Shown here: one piece after another, positions 35,052 through 42,558 of the stretch
How the letters are laid out: each line of letters opens with the position of its first letter
How positions within the stretch are numbered: position 1 is the first letter of the stretch
The notes under the pieces: generated by a model
Databases searched by the model: none
The model's input: only the letters and a program-made list of their open reading frames with translations
Told to the model about the DNA's origin: nothing
Assembly: GCA_016719885.1 (NCBI GenBank)
Contig: JADJYF010000026.1
Location: 558,001 to 622,000, forward strand
Direction of reading: 5' to 3'
From: Pseudomonadota bacterium
GTDB taxonomy: Bacteria; Pseudomonadota; Gammaproteobacteria; Ga0077536
Length of the DNA: 64,000 nt
Program-made: the position numbers and the translations under genes

Positions 35052-35507
35052 ATGAGTGACCCGATACGTGAAGCCAGCGAATCTGGCTGGATTGCCCAGC
35101 ACCGCGAAAAATACCTGAAGGACGGCGCGGCCGGCCACCTGTGGGATTCGACCTTCGCCGGCGGCCCGGGCCCACTGCCGACCCTGCTGCTGACCACCAC
35201 CGGCGCCAAGTCCGGCGCCGAATCGGTGATGCCGCTGCTGTACGGCAAGGTCTCCGGCGGCTACGCCATCATCGCTTCGAAGGGCGGCGATCCCAAGCAT
35301 CCCGGCTGGTACCACAACCTGGCCAAGCAGCCCGAATGCAAGGTGCAGGTCGCCGACGACGTCTTCAAGGCGCGCTCACGCGTGGCGAGCGGCGCCGAGC
35401 GCAAGGCCATCTGGGACCAGATGGCGGCCATGTACCCGCCCTTCACCGCCTACCAGGCCAAGACCGCGCGCGAGATCCCGGTCATCGTGCTCGAGCCGGT
35501 GAAGTGA
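35052..35507 (+). CDS. Deazaflavin (F420)-type nitroreductase family protein
   Basis: A 151-residue protein of the split beta-barrel DDN family. Signature parts are TLLLTTTGAKSGAESVMPLLYG, ASKGGDPKHPGWYHNLAKQPECKVQV, and YQAKTAREIPVIVLEPV. Such proteins use F420 or flavins to reduce quinones or nitro compounds; many occur in Actinobacteria but proteobacterial members exist. Together with the luciferase-like gene at 28314 it hints that this organism may make or use F420. ATG 35052 follows a spacer with no clear RBS. Confidence 0.85.
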   Translation: MSDPIREASESGWIAQHREKYLKDGAAGHLWDSTFAGGPGPLPTLLLTTTGAKSGAESVMPLLYGKVSGGYAIIASKGGDPKHPGWYHNLAKQPECKVQVADDVFKARSRVASGAERKAIWDQMAAMYPPFTAYQAKTAREIPVIVLEPVK

Positions 35508-35526
35508 TGTGCCGGCCGGCGCGCCG

Positions 35527-36417
35527 TCACGACGCGCCGGCCAGGTAATCGGCGAGGAAGTCGACGAACACCCGCACGCGGCTCGGCACGTGACGGGTAT
35601 GCGGGTAGACCGCGTACACACCGAGATCATAGCCACTGAACTGCTCCAGCAGCGGCACCAGCCGCCCCGCTTCCAGATCGTCCCGCACCACGAACTCGGG
35701 GCACAGCCCGATACCCGCGCCGCTGACCAGGAAGTGGCGCACCATCAATGCGCTGTTGACCTGCAACGCGCCGCTGACGCGCACGTTGATGGTTCGCGTG
35801 CCGCGCCGGAATCGCCAGGTGCCGGGCTGGCGCAGGTTGGCGTCGAGCACCAGGTCGTGCGCGGCGAGCTGTTCCGGGGTGCGCGGCACGCCGCGCCTGG
35901 CGAGGTATTCCGGCGCCGCGCAGGTGATGATGGAACTCGAGGCCAGACGCCGTGCCAGCAGGCTCGAATCCTCCAGCTGGCCGACCCGGATCGCGACATC
36001 GAAGCCGTTGTCGACCAGGTCGACGATGCGATCGGTCAACACCAGTTCCACCTTGAGATCGGGAAAGCGGCGCAGGAACTCGCGCATGGCGGCCGACAGG
36101 TGCAACTCGGCGAAGGTCTGGGGGCCGGCCACCCGCAACAGGCCGCGCGGCGAGGCTTCGCTCTGCCGGACATTCGATTCGAGATCGTCGAGTTCGGCCA
36201 GCACCTGTGCGCAGCGCTCCTGGTAGCGACGCCCGGCCTCGGTCAAACGCACCTGGCGGGTGGTGCGGACCAGGAGCTGCACGCCAAGGGACGCTTCGAG
36301 CATCGCGACCTGCTTGCTGACCACCGCCTTGGAGCGACCGAGCAGCCGCGCGGCGCTGGAGAAATTGCCGCTTTCGGCCACCTTGGCGAATGCGCGCATG
36401 GCACTCAGCTTGTCCAT
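35527..36417 (-). CDS. LysR family transcriptional regulator
   Basis: A 296-residue LysR regulator: N-terminal HTH (MDKLSAMRAFAKVAESGNFSSAARLLGRSKAVVSKQVAMLEASLG) and a periplasmic-binding-like effector domain. It diverges from the extradiol dioxygenase gene with 80 bases between them, the usual layout for a LysR protein and its target. An inverted repeat suited to LysR binding lies in the spacer. Confidence 0.92.
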   Translation of the reverse strand: MDKLSAMRAFAKVAESGNFSSAARLLGRSKAVVSKQVAMLEASLGVQLLVRTTRQVRLTEAGRRYQERCAQVLAELDDLESNVRQSEASPRGLLRVAGPQTFAELHLSAAMREFLRRFPDLKVELVLTDRIVDLVDNGFDVAIRVGQLEDSSLLARRLASSSIITCAAPEYLARRGVPRTPEQLAAHDLVLDANLRQPGTWRFRRGTRTINVRVSGALQVNSALMVRHFLVSGAGIGLCPEFVVRDDLEAGRLVPLLEQFSGYDLGVYAVYPHTRHVPSRVRVFVDFLADYLAGAS

Positions 36418-36441
36418 CCGTCCCTCTGTATTGTCTTCGAA

Positions 36442-36462
36442 AACGAAACAACGAATTTCGTT
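36442..36462. promoter_or_regulatory. Candidate LysR operator
   Basis: AACGAAA, a 7-base spacer, then TTTCGTT: a perfect 7-base inverted repeat (36442-36448 and 36456-36462) in the 80-base space between the LysR and dioxygenase genes. It contains the T-N11-A pattern typical of LysR boxes. Its place 24 bases upstream of lysR suits autoregulation and activation of the dioxygenase. Confidence 0.55.
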
Positions 36463-36497
36463 CGGGCGGGATTGTATCGCCTTGGTCAGGGTCCATA

Positions 36498-37358
36498 ATG
36501 CCGGGCTTGTGCCCTGCGCACCCCCCTGCCCCCGGGACGGCCGTCATCGATCACATCGCATCCTTGTTCGTCTCCCACGGCGCGCCCACCATCGCGCTGG
36601 AAGACCGGCCGGCGCGGCACTTCTTGCACAGCCTCGGAGCGACGCTGGTGCGGCCGCGCGCCATCGTCGCCGTCACCGCCCATTGGGAGACCGACGAAGT
36701 ACAGGTGGCGAGCGGCGCGCGGCCCGCTACCATCCACGACTTCTTCGGCTTTCCCCAGGCGCTGTTCGACATGCGCTACGACGCAAGCGGCGACGCCGCC
36801 CTCGCCCACGACATCGCGGCGCGCCTGCAAGCGGCCGGCATCGCCGCCCGTTGCGACGACAGCCGGGGCTTCGATCACGGCACCTGGATACCGCTCGCCT
36901 GCATGTACCCGGCCGCCGACATCCCGGTGGTGCAGGTGTCGGTGTGCCCAGCCCAGTCACCGCTGTTCCATTTCCGCGTGGGTCGCGCGCTGGCCGGGCT
37001 GCGCCATGACAACGTACTGGTGATGGGCTCGGGCTCGGTCACGCACAACCTCGCCGATTTCCGCGCCCAGCGCGGCACCGCGCAGGCCGAACACACGCCG
37101 CCCTATTGCGAACAATTCTGCGAGTGGCTGGCGGCGCGCATCGCCGCCGGCGACAGCGACGCGGTGCTTGGCTATCGCGACTGCGCCCCGCACGGCGCAC
37201 GCGCCCATCCGAGTCCCGAACATTTCCTGCCCTTGCATGTCGCACTCGGCGCCGCCGGCGTGTCATGGTCGGGCGAGCGGCTGCACCACAGCTACATGTA
37301 CGGTGTGGTGGCCATGGATGCCTATGCCTTTCGTTCCGGTCACGCCGCCGTTCATTGA
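36498..37358 (+). CDS. Class III extradiol (LigB/4,5-DOPA dioxygenase-like) family protein
   Basis: A 286-residue member of the LigB/4,5-DOPA dioxygenase group. Metal and catalytic His positions are visible: LFVSHGAPT, AVTAHWETDE, GSGSVTHNLADF and PEHFLPLHVALGAAG. It opens aromatic rings of catechol-like substrates, or acts as a DOPA dioxygenase. ATG 36498 is the only good start; translation reads about 15 residues before the fold begins. The upstream LysR gene probably regulates it. Confidence 0.85.
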   Translation: MPGLCPAHPPAPGTAVIDHIASLFVSHGAPTIALEDRPARHFLHSLGATLVRPRAIVAVTAHWETDEVQVASGARPATIHDFFGFPQALFDMRYDASGDAALAHDIAARLQAAGIAARCDDSRGFDHGTWIPLACMYPAADIPVVQVSVCPAQSPLFHFRVGRALAGLRHDNVLVMGSGSVTHNLADFRAQRGTAQAEHTPPYCEQFCEWLAARIAAGDSDAVLGYRDCAPHGARAHPSPEHFLPLHVALGAAGVSWSGERLHHSYMYGVVAMDAYAFRSGHAAVH

Positions 37359-37397
37359 CGGCGACGCGGCCTTTCATCAACGCAGCAGGAGAACATC

Positions 37398-37976
37398 ATG
37401 CAACTCATTTCCAAGGGCACGCTCGCGGCCGCGGTTTTCGGTCTGACCGGCGCGTTCAGCGCGCTCGCGCCGGCCGCCGACTTCCAGATTGATCCGACCC
37501 ATTCGTTCATCGAATTCAAGATCCAGCATTTGGGCTACAGTTGGATGTTCGGCCGCTTCGACAAGCTGGCCGGCAACTTCAGCTACGATCCGGCCAAGCC
37601 GGAAGCGAGCAGCATCGCCATCGAGGTCGACACCACCTCGATCAACACCAATCACGCCGAGCGCGACAAGCACCTGCGCAGCAAGGAATTCCTGGAAGTC
37701 GACAAGTTTGCCAAGGCGACTTTCAAGAGCACCGGCTACAAGGGCACGGCCGACAAGGGCGTGCTGTCCGGCGTGTTGAGCTTCCATGGCGTCGACAAGC
37801 CCATCGAAGTTGCGGTCAGCAAGGTCGGTGAAGGCAAGGACCCGTGGGGCGGCTACCGCGCCGGCTTCATCGGCACCTACACCATGACGCGCGCCGACTT
37901 CGGCGTGAACTACGAGCTCGGGCCGGCTTCGACCTCCGTCGAACTGACTTTCGGCATCGAAGGCACCAAGAAGTAA
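37398..37976 (+). CDS. YceI family periplasmic protein
   Basis: A 192-residue protein with a signal peptide (residues 1 to about 27, cleavage near PAAD) followed by the YceI lipocalin-like fold: FQIDPTHSFIEFKIQHLGYSWMFGRF, a motif HAERDKHLRSKEFLEVDKF, and GVLSFHGVDKPIEVAV. YceI proteins bind polyisoprenoid or ubiquinone-like lipids. The gene is 39 bases from the dioxygenase and 64 from the CDGSH gene on the same strand. Confidence 0.9.
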   Translation: MQLISKGTLAAAVFGLTGAFSALAPAADFQIDPTHSFIEFKIQHLGYSWMFGRFDKLAGNFSYDPAKPEASSIAIEVDTTSINTNHAERDKHLRSKEFLEVDKFAKATFKSTGYKGTADKGVLSGVLSFHGVDKPIEVAVSKVGEGKDPWGGYRAGFIGTYTMTRADFGVNYELGPASTSVELTFGIEGTKK

Positions 37977-38040
37977 AACCGCGCCCGGCGCCCGGCCATC
38001 AAGCCGGGCGCGACGCGCCGCCAACACCAGGGAGATAGAC

Positions 38041-38280
38041 ATGACTGAACCCGTCCGCGCCTCGAACACCCCCTACGCCGTCGACGTCGAAGCCGGCAAG
38101 AGCTACTGGTGGTGCGCCTGTGGCAAGAGCGCCAAGCAGCCGTTCTGCGACGGCGCGCACAAGGACACCGGCATCACGCCGCTGAAATACGACGCCACCG
38201 AATCCAAGAAGGTCTATTTCTGCGGCTGCAAGGCGACCGCCAAGCAACCGATGTGCGACGGCTCGCATTCGAAGGGCTGA
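38041..38280 (+). CDS. CDGSH iron-sulfur domain protein
   Basis: A 79-residue protein carrying two CDGSH-type motifs: one at CACGKSAKQPFCDGAHKDTG and a second at CGCKATAKQPMCDGSH, each with the Cys-x-Cys ... Cys-Asp-Gly-x-His pattern. Each would bind a [2Fe-2S] cluster. Such small double-CDGSH proteins are cytoplasmic and of unproven function. A GGGAGA ribosome site precedes ATG 38041. Confidence 0.92.
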   Translation: MTEPVRASNTPYAVDVEAGKSYWWCACGKSAKQPFCDGAHKDTGITPLKYDATESKKVYFCGCKATAKQPMCDGSHSKG

Positions 38281-38304
38281 AGCGTTCCGCTGAGTCCGTT
38301 TCAC

Positions 38305-38385
38305 TGTGGGTCAGACTTCAGTCTGACATGCACGCAGCGGCCCATGCGCTGATCGTGTCGGTGTCAGACTGAAGTCCGACCCACA
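38305..38385. repeat. REP-like inverted pair, GTCAGACTTCAGTCTGAC family
   Basis: TGTGG-GTCAGACTTCAGTCTGAC at 38305-38327 and its inverted copy GTCAGACTGAAGTCCGAC-CCACA at 38363-38385, separated by about 35 bases. Together they can form a large imperfect hairpin. It lies between convergent genes (CDGSH and CMD) 24 and 13 bases from their stops, where it could act as a terminator or mRNA stabiliser. Confidence 0.85.
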
Positions 38386-38398
38386 ATTTGTTTACCCC

Positions 38399-38953
38399 TC
38401 AGATATCCCACCCCGGCAAGCCCTCGTCGGGCTGCACACCGAAAGAATTCAAGGCCATCGACACCAGGTTGTACTGGCCGACGGTGAACACCATGTCCAT
38501 CAACTGCTCGGTGGTGAGCAGCTTGGCCAGCGCATTCCAGGTCGCGTCGCTGACGAACGCATCGGCATGCAGTTCGTCGGTGGCCTGCAGTAACAGGCGG
38601 TCGAGCTCCGACAGGCCCGGCGTCGACGGCCCGCTCTTGGCGCTGCGGATCTCGTCATCCGTCATGCCATAGCCGCGCGCCACTTGCACGTGCTGTCCCC
38701 ACTCGTAGCCGGCCTTGCACAGGTAGCCGATGCGCAGGATCAGCAGTTCGCGCTCGCGGGGCGCGAGGCTCTGCTTGAACAGCACATGGTTGGCGAACAC
38801 CATCCAGCGCTTCATCAGATCGGCGTGGTTGGTCATGGTCTTGAAGATGTTGAAGTCGCTGCCGGCCTTGATGAAGGGCTGCATGGCTTCGCGGGCGGTG
38901 GCGTTCCATTGGTCGGATTCGAGCGGCGGAATACGGGGCGCGGAAAGGCGCAT
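38399..38953 (-). CDS. Carboxymuconolactone decarboxylase family protein
   Basis: A 184-residue AhpD-like helical protein with ERELLILRIGYLCKAGYEWGQHVQVAR. The active-site region keeps one Cys (YLC) and the conserved E-x2-x-H but lacks the CxxC of AhpD peroxidases, so it is not a peroxidase-type member. It may be a decarboxylase or general hydrolase-like enzyme of aromatic degradation. No closely coupled neighbour. Confidence 0.82.
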   Translation of the reverse strand: MRLSAPRIPPLESDQWNATAREAMQPFIKAGSDFNIFKTMTNHADLMKRWMVFANHVLFKQSLAPRERELLILRIGYLCKAGYEWGQHVQVARGYGMTDDEIRSAKSGPSTPGLSELDRLLLQATDELHADAFVSDATWNALAKLLTTEQLMDMVFTVGQYNLVSMALNSFGVQPDEGLPGWDI

Positions 38954-39056
38954 GGCTAGGCTCCCTGGTTGCGGATGAAGATGCGCGACATCATCCCAAC
39001 GGAAGTCATGCGCGCACCAGCCCCCGAAGCGGGGTGCGGCGGCGGTCGAGACCGCG

Positions 39057-39500
39057 TCAACCGCGCTCGGGCAACTTGTCGAGACGTTCGTCGCGCGGCG
39101 CGCAAGGCGCCGCTTCGGGCCGCGTCGCGATGTACAAGGCGACCAGCGCCAAGGTGCCGCATACGCCGGCGCTGATCACCAGCGAGCGCGTCATGACGAC
39201 GGTGGCGAGGCCCGACACCGCCATCGCCGTGATGGCGGCGCGCTTGCCGCGCGCCTCGATGACGCCGTGATCGCGGTAGCGCCTGAGCGGCGGCCCGAAC
39301 ACCGGGTGCGCCAGGATGCGCTCCGCCAGCGCCGGATGGCTGCGCGCGAAACAGGCCACCGCGCCCAACCAGAAAATCGTGGTCGGCAACACCGGCAACA
39401 CCACGCCCAGCGCGCCCACGGCAAACAGCGCCGCGCCCGCCAGCATCCACAGCAGGCGCGATAGTCCGCGGATGGGGGCTACGCGATTCATGGACGCCAT
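39057..39500 (-). CDS. DUF454/YbaN family membrane protein
   Basis: A protein of about 147 residues with three or more hydrophobic helices. It contains the DUF454 pattern LGVVLPVLPTTIFWLGAVACFARSHP and RRYRDHGVIEARGKRAAI. The function is unknown. ATG 39500 was chosen; ATG 39491 and GTG 39506 are alternatives. The C-terminal tail is polar. Confidence 0.82.
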   Translation of the reverse strand: MASMNRVAPIRGLSRLLWMLAGAALFAVGALGVVLPVLPTTIFWLGAVACFARSHPALAERILAHPVFGPPLRRYRDHGVIEARGKRAAITAMAVSGLATVVMTRSLVISAGVCGTLALVALYIATRPEAAPCAPRDERLDKLPERG

Positions 39501-39552
39501 TGTCACGCTGGCGGCCCGCTTTCGCCAACCGCGGGCGCGAAGGAATGTGCGC

Positions 39553-42213
39553 CTAGCTGACGCCGAGCAAGGACCTGCGTTCGGCGTCGATCACGCGCTG
39601 CACCTCGATGCGACAGCCGCCGCACTGGCTGCCGGCGCCGGTCGCGTGCGCGATCGCGCTCAAGCTGTGATGGCCGGCCTGCACCGCTTCCCGGATGCGG
39701 CTGGCGACGACCGCCCGACACGCGCATAGCGGCGCACCCGCCGTCGCGGCGCTCGACGCATCGCGACCCGCCACCAGCGCCATGCGCTGCGCGGGTTGGA
39801 TGACGCAGCCGAGCTGCGCCACCAGCCATTCGCGCGCCACCGCGACCGGCGTGCGCGCCACGTACAGCGCGGCGTGCAGGCGACCATCGCGCAACAGGTA
39901 GCCGCGCCAGGCATGGCGCGCCCGGTCGCGACACACGACGATGTCATCGTCGGCCCGCTGCTCGCCGGCCAGGCCTGCGAACCAGGCGTCGATATCGTCG
40001 AGTTCACGCGTGTCCGCGCACTCGATGCGCCAGCCCGCGGCGCAGCGCATGCGCGCCCAGTAGGCGCTGCTCGGCATGACATCGCTACGCGTGACCGCGA
40101 AGCCGTACCAGGCGGCGTTGAAGGCGCGCACCGCGACGCGCGCGGCCTTCAGTTCCGGTTGGCCGGAAATCGCATCGGTGACCGCCGGCACCAGCGCGTT
40201 GATGCCGGCATTGCTGGCATGGGCAGCGGAGAAATGCATGGGCACGAACACCGTGCCTGGGCTTTGCGCGGCGCTTACGCGCACGCGCAGCAGCACGCCC
40301 TGCCCATCGCGCTCGAGGCAGGCCAGGGCCGCGTCGCCGAGCCCGAGCGCGGCGGCGTCGGCGCCGTGCATGTCGACGTAAGGCTCGGCGCAATGACTGC
40401 CGAGACGCGGCACGCGACCGCTGCGCGTGAGGGTGTGCCATTGATCGCGCGTGCGGCCGCTGTTCATGGTGTAGGCATGGCGCGCATCGGCGCGCGCCCG
40501 CGGCCCGCGGTAAGGCGTGGCGACGAAGCGTGCGCGTCCGTCGGCATGGGCAAAGTGGCCGTCGGCGAACAGGCGCCGCTCGGCGCGCGGCAGGCAGCCG
40601 GCCGGCAGCGGCCATTGGCGCGGCGTGAGACCGTCGTAGCTCTCGGCGCTCAAGCTCGCGAGCGCGCCGAGGTCCAATACCCGCGTGCCGCCCTGCGCGG
40701 TCAGGCTCGCGTACTCGCGCAGGATCTGCCACGGCGCCTGGTAATCGAAGGCCGCGCCGTAACCCATGCGCTTGGCGACTTCGCACACCATCCACCAGTC
40801 CGGCCGCGCCTCGCCCGGCGCGGCGACGAACGCGCGCTGTCGCGAGATGCGCCGTTCGGAATTGGTGACGGTGGCGTCCTTCTCGCCCCAGCCGGCGGCC
40901 GGCAACACGATGTGCGCGGCTTCGGCGGTGATGCTTTCCGCGCTCATGTCCGACACCACCACCAGCGGACACTGCGCGAGTGCGGCGGCCACCGCCGCGC
41001 TGTCGGGCAGGCTCACGAGCGGATTGGTGGCCATGATCCAGAGCGCCTTGATGCGACCATCGGCGACGGCCTGGAACATCTCCACCGCTTTCAAGCCGGC
41101 GCGCGTGGCAATGCGTGGGCTGTGCCAGAACGCCTGCACGTCCGCCGCCGCGCCGGCTTCGTCGAACTCGCGATGCGCCGCCAGCGTGTTGGCCATGCCG
41201 CCCACTTCGCGCCCGCCCATGGCGTTCGGCTGGCCGGTCAGCGACAGTGGGCCGCAGCCCGGCAGGCCGATGCGCGCGGTGGCGAGATGGCAGTTGATGA
41301 TGGCATTGACCTTGTCGGTGCCGGCGCTCGATTGGTTGACGCCTTGCGACCACGCGCTCACCGTGCGCGGCTCGGCCGCGAACCAGTGATAGAACTGCGT
41401 CACCGCCTCGCGTTCGAGGCCGGTGATGTCGCACACGGTGTCGATGTCGTAGTCGTGGGCGCAGGCCAGCGCCGCGTCGAAGTCGCGGGTGTGGGCGGCG
41501 ATGTAGTCACGCGCGCACCGATCCGCGTCGTTCAGAAAACGCAGCAGGCCGTTGAACAAGGCCACGTCGCTGCCCGCTGCCAGCGCCAGGTGCAGATCGG
41601 CGTGTTCGCTGGTGGCGGTGGCGCGCGGGTCGATGACGACGATGCGCGTGCCGTGTTGTTCACGCGCGGCCATGAGGCGCTGATGCAGGACCGGGTGACA
41701 CCACGCGAGGTTGGCCCCCACCAGCACCACCAGGGCGGCCTGCTCGAGATCGGCGTACACGCCGGGCACCACGTCTTCTCCGAAGGCGCGCTTGTGGGCG
41801 GCCACCGACGAAGCCATGCACAGGCGGCTGTTGGTATCGATGTTGGCGCTGCCGATGTAGCCCTTCATGAGCTTGTTGGCGACGTAGTAGTCCTCGGTGC
41901 CGAGTTGGCCCGACACGTAGAACGCCACCGAGTCCGGGCCATGGGCGGCGATGGTGGCCGTGAAGCCCTTCGCGACTTCGGTGAGCGCCGCTTCCCAATC
42001 CACTTCCACGCCGTGCACGCGCGGCTTCAGCAGGCGCCCCTCCGTCGCAAGAGTCTCGCCCAGCGACGCGCCCTTCGCGCACAGGCGGCCATGATTGGCC
42101 GGATGGTTGGGATCGCCGGCCACGCTCACCGCACCGTCGGCGGCGACGCTGACCAGCATGCCGCAGCCGACGCCGCAGTAGGCACAGGTGGTCTTGACGC
42201 CGTGCGCGCCCAC
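39553..42213 (-). CDS. nasA: Assimilatory nitrate reductase, catalytic subunit
   Basis: An 886-residue molybdopterin enzyme. The N-terminal [4Fe-4S] Cys motif is Cys10, Cys13, Cys17 and Cys45 (TTCAYCGVGCGM .. GRLCAKG), followed by the bis-MGD domains. The C-terminus carries an extra BFD-like [2Fe-2S] domain (CACRAVVASRIR .. SQCGGCRIEV), as in Klebsiella-type NasA, allowing electron input from NADH through a partner. It reduces nitrate to nitrite in the cytoplasm. It is the last gene of the nrt-nir-nas operon, 4 bases after nirD. Confidence 0.95.
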   Translation of the reverse strand: MGAHGVKTTCAYCGVGCGMLVSVAADGAVSVAGDPNHPANHGRLCAKGASLGETLATEGRLLKPRVHGVEVDWEAALTEVAKGFTATIAAHGPDSVAFYVSGQLGTEDYYVANKLMKGYIGSANIDTNSRLCMASSVAAHKRAFGEDVVPGVYADLEQAALVVLVGANLAWCHPVLHQRLMAAREQHGTRIVVIDPRATATSEHADLHLALAAGSDVALFNGLLRFLNDADRCARDYIAAHTRDFDAALACAHDYDIDTVCDITGLEREAVTQFYHWFAAEPRTVSAWSQGVNQSSAGTDKVNAIINCHLATARIGLPGCGPLSLTGQPNAMGGREVGGMANTLAAHREFDEAGAAADVQAFWHSPRIATRAGLKAVEMFQAVADGRIKALWIMATNPLVSLPDSAAVAAALAQCPLVVVSDMSAESITAEAAHIVLPAAGWGEKDATVTNSERRISRQRAFVAAPGEARPDWWMVCEVAKRMGYGAAFDYQAPWQILREYASLTAQGGTRVLDLGALASLSAESYDGLTPRQWPLPAGCLPRAERRLFADGHFAHADGRARFVATPYRGPRARADARHAYTMNSGRTRDQWHTLTRSGRVPRLGSHCAEPYVDMHGADAAALGLGDAALACLERDGQGVLLRVRVSAAQSPGTVFVPMHFSAAHASNAGINALVPAVTDAISGQPELKAARVAVRAFNAAWYGFAVTRSDVMPSSAYWARMRCAAGWRIECADTRELDDIDAWFAGLAGEQRADDDIVVCRDRARHAWRGYLLRDGRLHAALYVARTPVAVAREWLVAQLGCVIQPAQRMALVAGRDASSAATAGAPLCACRAVVASRIREAVQAGHHSLSAIAHATGAGSQCGGCRIEVQRVIDAERRSLLGVS

Positions 42214-42216
42214 GGT

Positions 42217-42558
42217 CTATTCCGCGCCGATGGCGAGCGGCAGGCCAAGCGTGATGCGCCCGTCCGTGACCTTGACCGGCAGGCTGGTCACGCAGCCGTG
42301 ATCGGGCGCCTGCACGCGGCCCGATTCGAGACCGATGACCTGGTTGTGCAAGGGACAGGTCACATGGGCGCCGTGCACGATGCCCTGGCTCAAGGGGCCG
42401 TTGCGATGCGGGCAGCGATCTTCGAGCGCGAACACCCGGTCGTCCATGGTGCGAAACAACGCGATGGCCATCCACGGCGTTTCCACGCGCCGCGCGCCGC
42501 GCCGCGGGATGTCGCTGACCAGGCCCACGTCCAGCCAATGTCTGTGCGGTGCGTTCAT
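42217..42558 (-). CDS. nirD: NirD, nitrite reductase small subunit with Rieske motif
   Basis: A 113-residue Rieske-fold protein. Both ligand pairs are present (CPHRNG and CPLHNQ), so it should bind a [2Fe-2S] cluster, unlike E. coli NirD, which has lost them. It is the small subunit of the NADH-dependent assimilatory nitrite reductase. ATG 42558 overlaps the nirB stop. A much longer frame to 43299 is nirB shadow. Confidence 0.93.
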   Translation of the reverse strand: MNAPHRHWLDVGLVSDIPRRGARRVETPWMAIALFRTMDDRVFALEDRCPHRNGPLSQGIVHGAHVTCPLHNQVIGLESGRVQAPDHGCVTSLPVKVTDGRITLGLPLAIGAE

